Source: UBA12014 sp029248335 (GTDB lineage Bacteria; Planctomycetota; Phycisphaerae; Phycisphaerales; SM1A02). Taken from it: a stretch of DNA of 64,000 bases. The first letter of the stretch is position 1, and every line of letters begins with the position of its first letter. Location of the stretch: contig JAQWJM010000202.1 of NCBI GenBank assembly GCA_029248335.1, forward strand, positions 1 to 64,000. Direction: 5' to 3'. Made by a program: the position numbers and the translations under genes. Shown here one piece after another: positions 43,616 to 52,242 of this stretch. The notes below the pieces were generated by a model. The model saw only the letters and a list, made by a program, of their open reading frames with translations, was not told the origin of the DNA and did no database searches.

Positions 43616-45139
43616 TCAGGGCGTTCGAAGACGATCGATGATCGCGGTCGAGCCCAATCCGGGCCGATGGGCGAGGATCCGGATGTCGATGCCGAGCCGC
43701 TCGAGCAGCGGATGTTCGGTGATGGCTTCGGGGTGGTAGTCACCACCCTTCACATACACGTCGGGATGGATCGCCTCGATCAGGTCCGCGGCGGTTTCCT
43801 CCCCGAACACCACGAGGTAGTCGATCGACTCCAGTTCGGCGAGCACCTCCAGCCGTTCCGCTTCGTTGAAGATCGGCCGTTCGGGTCCCTTGAGCGCCCG
43901 AACGCTCGCATCCGCGTTGATGCCGACGACGAGGACGTCCCCCTGCTGCTTCGCTTCCTTGAGATACGCGACATGCCCGGCGTGGATCACGTCGAAGCAC
44001 CCGTTGGTGAGGACGATTCGTCGACCGTCGCTCCGAAGCACCTCGAGTTCGAGCAGGAGATGGGCGAGGCGACGCGTCTTCCCGATCCCCGCGGCGCTCG
44101 CGAGCAGCGCGGCCCGCCGCAGCTCCGCGAGGGGAACCGGCTGCGCTCCGGTGAGCTCCACTTCGATTCCCGCCGCGAGGTTCGCGAGCCGGACGCCTTC
44201 GACCCCGAGGAGTCCGTGCGACCAGGCCGCCGCGAGGGCCGCGAGCACCATGTCCCCGGCGCCGGTCACGTCGTAGACGGACTTGGCTTCGGTCGGCAGA
44301 TGGATGCAACCGTCCTCGGTCGCGAGCATCGCGCCGTCCCGATCGAGCGTGAGGACCACCGCGTCAAAGTCGTGTCGAGACCGGAGACCGGTCGCGATCT
44401 CGACCGCCACGCCGAGGTCGGTGCGAAGACCGCCGGGGCGATCCATCGCTCGTTCCGCCTCGGTGCGGTTCGGCGTGATGAGCGTCGCTCCCGCGTAGCG
44501 GGCGTAGTCGGAGATCGATGCCGGATCGACGAGGAGGGGAAGATCACGTTCCCGACATCGTTGCACGAGCGCCCGGCACAACGGCTCGGTGCACGCGCCC
44601 TTGTCGTAGTCCTCGAGGCAGACGCAGTCGACGCCGTCGAGGCGGGCGTCGATCGCCTCGAGCAGCCGGCCGACGATCGCATCGTCGGCGGGACGGCGGG
44701 ACTCGACGTCGAGTCGGAACATCTTCTGCGGGTGCCGGTGCTGGGCGAGCCCGACGAGGCTTCTCTTCACGGTCGTGGGTCGCGATGCGTCGACCACGAT
44801 CCCGCCGACCTCGCAACCGTTCGCCTCGAGTTCGGCGGTCAGGTGCCGGCCGGCGTCGTCGTCGCCGACGAGCCCCACCACCGCGACCTCCATTTCGAGT
44901 CCGCGCAGACACGCGGCGACGTTGCCGGTGCCGCCCGGACGACGATCGATCGCTTCGTCACCGTCGATCGAGAGCACCGGAACCGGTGCGTCGGGGCTCA
45001 ACCGCTCGGCCGCGCCGCGAATCGTCTCGTCGAGCATGAGGTCGCCGACGAGGAGGACGCGGCCGCCCGAAAGCCGGGCCACCGCTTCGACGAAGTCGAT
45101 TCCGGGTCCGGCCGCCGTGGTGTGGGAAGTGTGATTCAA
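43616..45139 (-). CDS. hldE: Bifunctional heptose-7-phosphate kinase / heptose-1-phosphate adenylyltransferase
   Basis: Makes ADP-heptose for the LPS inner core. N-terminal PfkB-type kinase (GGTGNVAACLRGLEMEVAVV, RSLVGLAQHRHPQKMFRLD and anion-hole DVTGAGDMVLAALAAAWSHG) and C-terminal nucleotidyltransferase (VLTNGCFDVIHAGHVAYLK, ADASVRALKGPERPIFNE and VYVKGGDYHPEAITE). 507 residues. The start is a TTG at 45139: TACGCT lies 10 nt upstream, no ribosome site is present, and a longer frame overlaps lpxK. Downstream of lpxK by 16 bases but with its own -10. Confidence 0.93.
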   Translation of the reverse strand: MNHTSHTTAAGPGIDFVEAVARLSGGRVLLVGDLMLDETIRGAAERLSPDAPVPVLSIDGDEAIDRRPGGTGNVAACLRGLEMEVAVVGLVGDDDAGRHLTAELEANGCEVGGIVVDASRPTTVKRSLVGLAQHRHPQKMFRLDVESRRPADDAIVGRLLEAIDARLDGVDCVCLEDYDKGACTEPLCRALVQRCRERDLPLLVDPASISDYARYAGATLITPNRTEAERAMDRPGGLRTDLGVAVEIATGLRSRHDFDAVVLTLDRDGAMLATEDGCIHLPTEAKSVYDVTGAGDMVLAALAAAWSHGLLGVEGVRLANLAAGIEVELTGAQPVPLAELRRAALLASAAGIGKTRRLAHLLLELEVLRSDGRRIVLTNGCFDVIHAGHVAYLKEAKQQGDVLVVGINADASVRALKGPERPIFNEAERLEVLAELESIDYLVVFGEETAADLIEAIHPDVYVKGGDYHPEAITEHPLLERLGIDIRILAHRPGLGSTAIIDRLRTP

Positions 45140-45149
45140 GATGGGGCGG

Positions 45150-45155
45150 AGCGTA
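45150..45155 (-). promoter_or_regulatory. -10 box TACGCT before hldE
   Basis: Minus-strand TACGCT ends 10 nt before the TTG start; the transcript would have a leader of only a few nucleotides. Confidence 0.4.
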
Positions 45156-46175
45156 TCACCCCGAGCCCGGAGCCGCCCCTGCGACCGTCGCGTCGACGGC
45201 CTCGAAGAACGCCGCCTTCCCCGCGAGAAACTCGATCTCGAGGGTTGGAACGAGCATCGGCAGGTCTCCAAGCCGATCCGCGTGCCGACCGATCTTCACC
45301 CAGTCCTTGAGGGTGGTGACGATCGCCTCCGCCCCCGCGGCCCCCGCCGCCTCGACGATGGCCGAGACGCGCGTTGCGTCGTAGGCGGCGTGGTCCCGCA
45401 CCGCGACGTCGTGGACCACGATGCCGCCGACCGCCTCGATCGATCGTCGAATGGAAGCCGGATTGCCGACCCCGAAGACCGTCGCGACGCGACGTCCGTC
45501 GAGGTCAGACACCGGTCTCGTCGATTCCACGCCCCGGTGATGCGACGTCAGTCCGGTCCAGGCATGCCGGGTCCACGCCAGCGGTGGTCGACCGTGGTGC
45601 CGTTCGATCTCGGCGGCCAGCACGGGGTCGACCTCGGACGCCCGGGTGACCACGACCGCATCCGCCCGACGCAGGGCGCTTCTCGGCTCCCGCCTCGGAC
45701 CCGACGGCAGCATCCCTCGGTCGAGGCCGGAGTGGACGGCGTCGACGAGCACGATGTCGAGATCCCGATGCACGCGCCGGTGCTGGAATCCGTCGTCGAG
45801 GACGATCGATTCGGGGGGATCCTCCAACGCCGCGATCGCGGCGATTCGATCCGCACCGACCGCGAGCGGCACCTCGGGGATTCGTGATGCGTATTCCGCG
45901 GCTTCGTCCGACATCCCGGTCGCGTCGGCTCGATATCCGCGCATCGCGATCGCGGGACGCCGCCCCGTCTCGAGAAGATGACGGGCGATGGTCCTGCACA
46001 CCGGTGACTTTCCGGTGCCGCCGGCGACGAGATTTCCCACCGAGATCACGGGCGGATCGAGCCGGACCACCCCAACGCCGGCGTCGAAGCGACGGCGTCG
46101 CCAGTCGACGACCGTCGCGTAGACGAGCGTCGCGGGCGTGAGGAGGATCGCCGCCCATCGCGGTGGTTCATGCAT
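45156..46175 (-). CDS. lpxK: Tetraacyldisaccharide 4'-kinase
   Basis: Phosphorylates the lipid A precursor on the cytoplasmic face of the inner membrane. After an N-terminal amphipathic segment (WAAILLTPATLVYATVV), PVISVGNLVAGGTGKSPVCR is the LpxK Walker A, AIAMRGYRAD and VLDDGFQHRRVHRDLDIVLVD hold the family Asp/His residues, followed by GMLPSGPRREPRSALRRAD. 339 residues. ATG at 46175 overlaps the stop of the small membrane protein by 8 bases (ATGCATGA). Evidence that this planctomycete makes lipid A. Confidence 0.94.
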   Translation of the reverse strand: MHEPPRWAAILLTPATLVYATVVDWRRRRFDAGVGVVRLDPPVISVGNLVAGGTGKSPVCRTIARHLLETGRRPAIAMRGYRADATGMSDEAAEYASRIPEVPLAVGADRIAAIAALEDPPESIVLDDGFQHRRVHRDLDIVLVDAVHSGLDRGMLPSGPRREPRSALRRADAVVVTRASEVDPVLAAEIERHHGRPPLAWTRHAWTGLTSHHRGVESTRPVSDLDGRRVATVFGVGNPASIRRSIEAVGGIVVHDVAVRDHAAYDATRVSAIVEAAGAAGAEAIVTTLKDWVKIGRHADRLGDLPMLVPTLEIEFLAGKAAFFEAVDATVAGAAPGSG

Positions 46176-46614
46176 CGTCCGCCTCCCTTTCGGGCCGGGC
46201 ACCGATTCCCTCGCGGTCCATCGCCTCGCGAATCCGAAGCGTGTCCCGGACGAGACGCCGGTCGAGACTTTGCTGGTGGAGGCGGACGGAGACGAAGGCG
46301 TCCACCAGCGCCAGCACCACGAGCACCAGCAGGCCCAGCACCACGCCCGCCCACGTGACGAGATAGGGAATCTGGTCGACGTCCGGATCGATCCATCCGG
46401 ACGCGGCCGCCGCGGCGACGAGCACGCCACCGCCGATCACCAGGCTCGCCCGCCGAAGTCGCCGTCGGATCCTCGGCACCGATCCACGACGAAGTCTTCG
46501 CCAGTACCAACCACCGGCGACGGCCGCCGCCGCGAGGATGACGTACGTCGTCCACGCCGGGAGATGCGTCTGGCCCAGCAACCGGAGGCCATGGATCGCG
46601 AGCAGTGGATTCAC
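46168..46614 (-). CDS. Membrane protein between maf and lpxK
   Basis: 148 residues, GTG start overlapping the maf stop (GTGA). Three hydrophobic helices (AWTTYVILAAAAVAGGWY, ASLVIGGGVLVAAAAASGW and a long VTWAGVVLGLLVLVVLALVD), separated by basic stretches, and a charged C-terminal tail RIREAMDREGIGARPE. No family recognised. Its overlaps with both neighbours tie it to LPS assembly genes. Confidence 0.7.
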   Translation of the reverse strand: MNPLLAIHGLRLLGQTHLPAWTTYVILAAAAVAGGWYWRRLRRGSVPRIRRRLRRASLVIGGGVLVAAAAASGWIDPDVDQIPYLVTWAGVVLGLLVLVVLALVDAFVSVRLHQQSLDRRLVRDTLRIREAMDREGIGARPEREADDA

Positions 46615-47204
46615 GAGCGTTCCTCCGATGTCACGAGGTCCTCGAGCAGCGGGATCAGCCGACGGATCGGGAGCCCCATCACCGTCGAGGGGTCGCCGTC
46701 GCACTCGATCGGCCAGCCATCGGCGATTCGATCCTCGAGGTTGTACCCACCCGCCTTGCCCGCCCATTCTCCGGAGTCGAGGTACGCCTCGATTCGATCG
46801 GTCCCGAGGTCCCCCATCCGGACCTCCGCCGCGTCGCTGAAGAGCAGGCGTCGTCCCGCACGATTCCGGATGCACACCCCGGTGATGGTGCGATGCCGCC
46901 GCCCGAGCATCCGGGTGATCATGCCCCGGGCTTCGCTTCGATCGCCGGGCTTGCCGACGATCGCGTCGCCGACGACGCAGACGGTGTCCGCGGCGATGCT
47001 CGCCACGTGCGCCGCGTCGACGCGGGATATCTGCGCGGATTTGAACCAGGCGAGGGCTTCCACCGTGCGGGCGGGAGACGAAGGCGAAAGCCGGATCACC
47101 CCGTCGTCGATCGCGGGCGCGACCTGCTCGACCCGCCATCCGGCGGATTCCAGCAGCCGACGCCGGCGGGGACTCGCACTGCCCAGCAGCACCGATCTGG
47201 TCAT
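46611..47204 (-). CDS. maf: Maf-family nucleotide pyrophosphatase
   Basis: Hydrolyses dTTP/UTP or modified nucleotides as a house-cleaning enzyme. LLGSASPRRRRLLESAGW at the N-terminus with the SASPRR motif, then AADTVCVVGDAIVGKPGD with the catalytic Asp, GVCIRNR, and AGKAGGYNLEDR (AGAYxIQ variant) and TVMGLPIRRLIPLL at the end. 197 residues. ATGA overlap with the upstream glycosyltransferase. The GGYNLED form of the specificity loop differs from dTTP/UTP pyrophosphatases and may shift substrate range. Confidence 0.9.
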   Translation of the reverse strand: MTRSVLLGSASPRRRRLLESAGWRVEQVAPAIDDGVIRLSPSSPARTVEALAWFKSAQISRVDAAHVASIAADTVCVVGDAIVGKPGDRSEARGMITRMLGRRHRTITGVCIRNRAGRRLLFSDAAEVRMGDLGTDRIEAYLDSGEWAGKAGGYNLEDRIADGWPIECDGDPSTVMGLPIRRLIPLLEDLVTSEERS

Positions 47205-48250
47205 GTCCGGGACTCCGACTGGCCGGCGACGAGACGTTCACGACACGCACCCAGCACCTCGTCGACCGGAATCGCCCGCATGAGACGATCCCCGATCCCT
47301 CGATCGCGATAGTGGATCGCCGGATCGGCGAGCGGCGACGTGATGCAATCCGAGACGCGGCCGTAAGGGCCGGAGATCGCGGGATCGGTCGGACCGAAGA
47401 GCCCCACCAGCGGCACGTCGAACCCGACCGCCGCATGGAGCATCGCCGAGTCGTTGGCGACGAGGAGCGTCGCATCGCGAACCGCCGCCATGGACATCGC
47501 AAGGGGGCCCGCCCCCGCCATCACCACCACCTCGTCGCGATCACCGGCGAGTTCGCGAAGAAGCGCCGCCTCGGACGGCGCACCGAGCAGCACGATCCGC
47601 TCGGCGAGTCGCTCGCCGAGCAGACCCTCCACCAGTCGGCACCAGTGGTCCGCCGGCCATTCCTTGCTGGCCCATCGACTGGTCGGGGCGAGGGCGACGA
47701 AGCCGGCCGTGCCGAGCGACGCGGAGCGCCAGGCCGACCAACCGGCCTCCGCATCCTCCGGTACCCGGAGCCGGGAGTCCGCGATCGGCTCGATCCCGGC
47801 ACCTTCGAGCAATCCGAGCATGCGATCGACCGCCGAGAGGTCGGCGGCGACCGGAATCCGCGCGTTGTAGCCCAGCCAGGCACCTTCGGCCGCATCCGCG
47901 AATCCGATGCGGCGATCAGCCCCGCTCGCGAACGCCATCAATCCGCTGCGGGCGAGCCCCTGGGCATCGATCGCCACCGCGTAATTTCCGCGCAGTCCGC
48001 GGAAGAACCGCCATCCAGTGGCCATCGCGGGGGGAGATCGCCACCAGTGCTGAAGTCGCCGTCGCGGGAAGCCGATGACCCGGGAGACGGCGGGATGGGC
48101 TCGAATCGCATCCGAGAACTCCTCCTGAACCACCCAGTCGATGGGTGTTTCCGGAAACGCTCGGGAAAGAGACGCCACCAGCGGAACCGAGCGGAACACA
48201 TCACCGAGCGCGCTCGGACGGATGAGGAGGATTCGGGGTTGCTCGGTCAC
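47201..48250 (-). CDS. Family 9 glycosyltransferase (heptosyltransferase-like)
   Basis: LPS core heptosyltransferase type, using ADP-heptose made by HldE. ILLIRPSALGDVFRSVPLVA at the N-terminus, AIDAQGLARSGLMAF, APTSRWASKEWPADHWCRL and ANDSAMLHAAVGFDVPLVGL (the GT9 donor pocket with His) are in order; GPTDPAISGPYG closes it. 349 residues, GTG start with AGGATC upstream. First gene of the five-gene LPS run. WaaC versus WaaF cannot be separated by eye. Confidence 0.9.
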   Translation of the reverse strand: MTEQPRILLIRPSALGDVFRSVPLVASLSRAFPETPIDWVVQEEFSDAIRAHPAVSRVIGFPRRRLQHWWRSPPAMATGWRFFRGLRGNYAVAIDAQGLARSGLMAFASGADRRIGFADAAEGAWLGYNARIPVAADLSAVDRMLGLLEGAGIEPIADSRLRVPEDAEAGWSAWRSASLGTAGFVALAPTSRWASKEWPADHWCRLVEGLLGERLAERIVLLGAPSEAALLRELAGDRDEVVVMAGAGPLAMSMAAVRDATLLVANDSAMLHAAVGFDVPLVGLFGPTDPAISGPYGRVSDCITSPLADPAIHYRDRGIGDRLMRAIPVDEVLGACRERLVAGQSESRT

Positions 48251-48267
48251 GGTCGGATCCTGGTCGC

Positions 48268-48296
48268 TTGACAGGCCACGGAGTAGCGAGAATAGT
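48268..48296 (+). promoter_or_regulatory. Promoter of the Ser/Thr kinase gene (TTGACA-17-AATAGT)
   Basis: TTGACA at 48268-48273 and AATAGT at 48291-48296, spacer 17; leader about 105 nt. A minus-strand TATTCT overlaps the -10, so the divergent LPS operon may be transcribed from an overlapping promoter. Confidence 0.6.
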
Positions 48297-48406
48297 CACC
48301 GATTCGTTCTTCGGCCGTCACCCGGCCCGCCGACCGCTCGACAGCACGCCCGCAGGGCTCCTCCGAACCGTTTCCCAGCCTCGACACCGTCCGAAAGAAC
48401 ACCGAC

Positions 48407-49717
48407 GTGACCGACCCGACCCCCCAGCCCGCCAAGGACGCCGAACCGACCTCGGATCGCAGTGATGCGACCGCGAGCGGTGGCGACAGCGGCAGCCGGG
48501 CCGGCGCCGGATTCGAAACGCTGCTCGGCCGAGTCGTCGTCGAACGCGGCCTGGTGAGTCCGGACGAACTGGAGGTCGTGCGCAACACGCGGGAGCAGGA
48601 TCCCGACGCGAGCCTCGCGGACGTCCTGCTCGAGTCGGGCTTCATGACGACCAGCCAGGTCGAGCGACTCCGGACCGAGATCGAGTCCGAGAAGAGCACC
48701 CGCGCGATTCCGGGTTACAAGATCATCCGCAAGCTCGGCGCCGGCGCGATGGCGACGGTGTTCCTCGGGAAGCAGCTCTCGCTGGATCGATTCGTCGCGA
48801 TCAAGGTCCTGCCCCGACGCTACAACGACAACGCCGACTTCATCGCCCGCTTCTACAAGGAGGGTCGGGCCGCCGCGAAGCTCAACGACCCCAACATCGT
48901 CGCGGCCTACGACGTCGCGCAGTCCGGCGAGCATCACTACTTCGTGATGGAGTACGTCGACGGTGAGACGGTCTTCGATCGGATCAGCGCGAACAAGCGG
49001 TTCGACGAAGCCGAGGCGATCCAGGTCACCCGGCAGATGGCGTCCGCCCTCATGCACGCCCATGCCCGTGGCTTCATCCATCGGGACATCAAGCCCAAGA
49101 ACATCATGCTCACCGATTCCGGCGTCGTGAAGCTGGCGGACCTGGGCCTCGCCCGCGCCCTCAGCGACAAGGAATCCGCGGAAGCGGAGGCCGGAAAAGC
49201 CTACGGAACCCCGTTCTACATCTCGCCCGAACAGATCCGCGGCAAGGTGGACATCGGGCCTCAGGCCGACATCTACGGTCTCGGCGCAACCCTCTATCAC
49301 ATGGTCACCGGACGCGTCCCGTTCAACGGAAAGAACCCGTCGGAGGTCATGCACCGGCACCTCAAGGACGAGGCCGTCCCGCCCGACCAGTTGAACCCCG
49401 CGATCTCGAGCGGCCTCGCCCAGATCATCGAACTGATGATGGCGAAGGATCCCGCCGATCGATATCGCAACGCGGAAGAGCTTCTCGAGGATCTCGATGC
49501 CGTCGAGTCGGGCGGCATGCCCATGCACGCCCGCAGCGTGATGGACATCGCCACCGTGGTCTCCTCGATCACGGCGGATGACGAGGGATCGGAACCGGCG
49601 CGGCCGGTGGTGCGCGGCGGCGACTCCCAGGCGTTGAGCATGGCGCTGATCGCCGGCCTGGTCCTCAGCATTCTCGCGAACCTGATCCTCGTGGCGTGGG
49701 TCGTCTCGCGAGCCTGA
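48407..49717 (+). CDS. Membrane Ser/Thr protein kinase with N-terminal GspE-like domain
   Basis: 436 residues. Residues about 36-95 (LLGRVVVERGLVSPDELEVV and LADVLLESGFMTTSQVERL) form two short repeats like the N-terminal helical domain of type II secretion/type IV pilus ATPases. The Hanks-type kinase (about 103-365) has LGAGAMATVF, VAIK (K133), HRDIKPKNIM (D227, N232), ADLGLAR (DLG rather than DFG) and YGTPFYISPEQ. A TM helix near residues 409-433 ends the protein, with almost no extracytoplasmic part. GTG start. Kinase activity is likely; the input is unknown. Confidence 0.92.
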   Translation: MTDPTPQPAKDAEPTSDRSDATASGGDSGSRAGAGFETLLGRVVVERGLVSPDELEVVRNTREQDPDASLADVLLESGFMTTSQVERLRTEIESEKSTRAIPGYKIIRKLGAGAMATVFLGKQLSLDRFVAIKVLPRRYNDNADFIARFYKEGRAAAKLNDPNIVAAYDVAQSGEHHYFVMEYVDGETVFDRISANKRFDEAEAIQVTRQMASALMHAHARGFIHRDIKPKNIMLTDSGVVKLADLGLARALSDKESAEAEAGKAYGTPFYISPEQIRGKVDIGPQADIYGLGATLYHMVTGRVPFNGKNPSEVMHRHLKDEAVPPDQLNPAISSGLAQIIELMMAKDPADRYRNAEELLEDLDAVESGGMPMHARSVMDIATVVSSITADDEGSEPARPVVRGGDSQALSMALIAGLVLSILANLILVAWVVSRA

Positions 49718-49739
49718 GCGGAACGCCTCCGCGATCCGG

Positions 49740-50207
49740 TCACTCGACCTCGAACATGAACTCGATCTCGACCGAGGCGTCCAGCGGCAGCGCGCTGACG
49801 CCGACGGCGGCGCGAGCATGCCGCCCCGCCTCCCCGAAGACCTCGACCATCAGGTCGCTGGCACCGTTCGCCACCAACGGCTGTGCGTCGAACCCCGCGT
49901 CACTCTGGACGAAGACGCCGACTCGAACGACCCGGCGAATCAGATCGAGGTTGCCGCCCAGCGCGGATCGCGCGACCGCGATGCCGTTGATCGCACACCG
50001 CCTCGCCGACGTGATCGCGTCCTCGACCGAGGTCGAGGAGGGCACGGCCCCGGTGTGGGCAAGGAGCCCGTCCTCGAAGGCGAGCTGCCCGCTGACCACG
50101 AGCAGATTCCCGGTGCGAACCGCCGGAACGTAGGACGCGACCGGCTTTGGAGCATCCGGAAGGTCGATGCCCAGATCCTTGAGCCTGGATTCGATCGAAT
50201 TCACCAT
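49740..50207 (-). CDS. ridA: RidA/YjgF-family protein
   Basis: Likely 2-aminoacrylate/imine deaminase or relative; cytosolic trimer. 155 residues, the YjgH-like longer form: YVPAVRTGNLLVVSGQLAFE, ARRCAINGIAVARSALGG and HARAAVGVSALPLDASVEIE, with the catalytic-pocket Arg in GRHARAAVGV. GGAGG precedes the ATG at 50207. Convergent with the kinase gene, 22 bases apart. Confidence 0.9.
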   Translation of the reverse strand: MVNSIESRLKDLGIDLPDAPKPVASYVPAVRTGNLLVVSGQLAFEDGLLAHTGAVPSSTSVEDAITSARRCAINGIAVARSALGGNLDLIRRVVRVGVFVQSDAGFDAQPLVANGASDLMVEVFGEAGRHARAAVGVSALPLDASVEIEFMFEVE

Positions 50208-50259
50208 TCATCCTCCGTCTTGGGCCTTGAAACGAGGTTTGCGGTGCGCTCGGAGCGAC

Positions 50260-50274
50260 CGTTTCCCGGAAACG
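50260..50274. repeat. 15-base palindrome CGTTTCC-C-GGAAACG upstream of ridA
   Basis: Two perfect 7-base arms about 53 bases upstream of the ridA start. Possible operator; too short to exclude chance. Confidence 0.3.
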
Positions 50275-50280
50275 ACTCAG

Positions 50281-50457
50281 ATGGTCGTACGCGGGACGCA
50301 GACGACGATAGCACGCGGTCGGAGCCCATCACCGCCCTGTTTCGACCGCCGGAGAGGTCGGCCCGTCGATTCGAAGGGGGACGTGTTCGCCCGGATCACG
50401 GATCTTGCCGAGGAAATCGATGCGCGGATGAGCCTCGAATTCGGATACCGGTCGTGA
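50281..50457 (+). CDS. Doubtful short frame (58 codons) upstream of the prepilin genes
   Basis: ATG at 50281. Only the last 24 codons, from a GTG at 50383, look protein-like (FARITDLAEEIDARM). AGGGGG lies 2 bases before that GTG, too close for a good ribosome site. A weak hairpin with a short T-run follows the stop. It may be nothing. Confidence 0.2.
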   Translation: MVVRGTQTTIARGRSPSPPCFDRRRGRPVDSKGDVFARITDLAEEIDARMSLEFGYRS

Positions 50458-50541
50458 CGCCGTCCTCGAAAAACCCCCGATCCCAGGCCCGGAGCGAGCA
50501 TCCTCGCGTCTTTTGGGTCCCCAATCCTCAATTGAGGGAAC

Positions 50542-50569
50542 TTGACACGCCCGACGGACGGAATATCCT
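50542..50569 (+). promoter_or_regulatory. Strong promoter TTGACA-16-TATCCT
   Basis: TTGACA at 50542-50547, TATCCT at 50564-50569, 16-base spacer, the same spacing as the PAP-CTERM promoters. Nearest plus-strand gene is the prepilin-type gene about 615 bases downstream. Confidence 0.65.
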
Positions 50570-51191
50570 TGTGGAGCTTGGTTCTCAAGCACCTTCGATA
50601 CGGGCCGCGGCAGGTCCTTCATATTTCGAGCCTCCGGAATACATCCGGATCCCCGGCACCATCATTCATCGCCGGTCATCAAGCTCACCTGCCCTCATTC
50701 GCCGAGTCACTTCGGCAATCATCCGCCGCCGCCCGAGACATACCGACCGAGCGACCCCTCAAAAGGTCGCGGCTGTCTTGCAATCGTCTCCCACTCCCAA
50801 ACCCGCTTCAAGGGTTTTAAACGGAGTTCCGGGGCACCGCATGACTCCGAAGGTCGGGCTCGCCAGCGGCTGGATCACCATTTCCAACCCAGGCAGGACG
50901 TCGGGAATCCCTTTCGATTCACGGTCTGCCGGACTGGGAATCAGATGGTGATCGCGGGAATCGGCTCCGTATCGACTCGATGCGGTCCCGACTCACGAGG
51001 GTTTCTCCAACCGCACATTCGTCCAGGCTCATCTTCGGGCCTTCCTTCCTCCCGGTCGGTCACGTCCGGTGGAACTCTGCTTCTCCTCGAAAGGGGTCTC
51101 AGAGGGAAGTCCCGATTCATCGTGTTCATCACGGCGTTCGTCTGATCGCCGAATCCCTTTTCAGGCTCCTTGCATCTTGGAGGCCCCACAC

Positions 51192-52172
51192 ATGCGAAAG
51201 CGCAACGGTTTCACCCTCGTCGAGTTGCTGGTGGTCATCGCGATCATCGCGTTGCTCATCGGACTCCTCCTTCCCGCTCTCTCCCGCGCCCAGCAGGCCG
51301 CGCGAGTCGTGAAGGATTCGAATCAGCAGGCCCAGATCCACAAGGCCTGCCTCATCTGGTCGAACGACGACCCCAACGGCTACCTGCCCTCCCCGGGCCG
51401 GATCAACCGCTTCACCGATCCCCGGATCGGCCGACAGCCCGGCTTCGGTCCCGAGAACTGGAAGAAGAACTCCACCGGTCACCTCTACTCCGGCATGATC
51501 GGCCAGGGCTACTTCAACGACGACATCGTCGTCAGCCCGGTGGAAGCCAACCCCGTCGTGGCGAAGTACGGCGACAACGCCGCGGACGACTCGATCAGCT
51601 ACGACTACGCGGTCATCGATCCCGCGACCGACATCTACTGGATGGGCGACACCGCCGACCCGGTGACCGTCGGCCCCGGAACCAGCCCCCAGGGCGCTGC
51701 GAACCAGATCTTCCTCTCGAAGATCAACCGTGCCGCTCCCTACGGCCGGGCGCATTGCTCCTTCGCCCATCTCATGCTCTGCGGTGACCGGAAGACCAAC
51801 ACCTGGCGCAACAACCAGAACAGTTCGAAGCCCGTCTTCGCGACGCGTGGCACCAAGAACGGTGACACTTCGACCGACGAGTACCGAAAGAGCTGGACGC
51901 TTCTCTTCATGGGCCCCGACACCGAGTGGCAGGGCAACGTGGTCTACAACGACAACCACGTCGAGTACAGCAAGAACTTCTTCCCGAGCAACGTCGCCTA
52001 CGAATGTGGCGACCGCGAACTCGCGAAGGACAACATCTTCGCGGCCGAATTCGAGGACTGCAACACCTGGGAAGCCGGCGACACCTGGCTCGCGATGAAC
52101 GAGATCGTCGTCGAAGGGGCCCCCGGCGAGCCCAAGTGCACCGCGATCTACGACGCCAAGCGTCCCAACTGA
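51192..52172 (+). CDS. Prepilin-type N-terminal methylation protein, first copy
   Basis: 326 residues. MRKRNGFTLVELLVVIAII is a type IV prepilin leader: cleavage after Gly by prepilin peptidase, methylation of Phe, Glu5 conserved. The hydrophobic helix continues to about residue 30 (LLIGLLLPAL), then a long polar body with VVKDSNQQAQIHKACLIW, a Cys-containing middle and WQGNVVYNDNHVEYSKNFFP near the end, which recalls the 'prepilin-type cleavage/H-x-D motif' proteins of planctomycetes. ATG at 51192 follows TTGGAGG. Likely a pseudopilin-like surface or secretion protein; function unknown. Confidence 0.88.
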   Translation: MRKRNGFTLVELLVVIAIIALLIGLLLPALSRAQQAARVVKDSNQQAQIHKACLIWSNDDPNGYLPSPGRINRFTDPRIGRQPGFGPENWKKNSTGHLYSGMIGQGYFNDDIVVSPVEANPVVAKYGDNAADDSISYDYAVIDPATDIYWMGDTADPVTVGPGTSPQGAANQIFLSKINRAAPYGRAHCSFAHLMLCGDRKTNTWRNNQNSSKPVFATRGTKNGDTSTDEYRKSWTLLFMGPDTEWQGNVVYNDNHVEYSKNFFPSNVAYECGDRELAKDNIFAAEFEDCNTWEAGDTWLAMNEIVVEGAPGEPKCTAIYDAKRPN

Positions 52173-52242
52173 TCCCTTCCCGTTCCGACCTCAACGGGCG
52201 GATTCGAATTCCGCTCAATTCAGAACATTGGAGTTCATAATC

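Larger units (their letters stand above)
50208..51191 (+). other. 984-base gene-free stretch with a strong promoter
   Basis: No convincing full gene on either strand and lower G+C than the flanks. It holds a perfect palindrome at 50260-50274, a possible short frame at 50281-50457, a weak hairpin GCGAG-CATC-CTCGC followed by GTCTTTT at 50494-50514, and a near-consensus promoter at 50542-50569. The roughly 615 bases between that promoter and the prepilin gene at 51192 contain no recognised riboswitch or RNA family and end in TTGGAGG. It is either a very long leader or an unannotated non-coding RNA. Confidence 0.5.
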
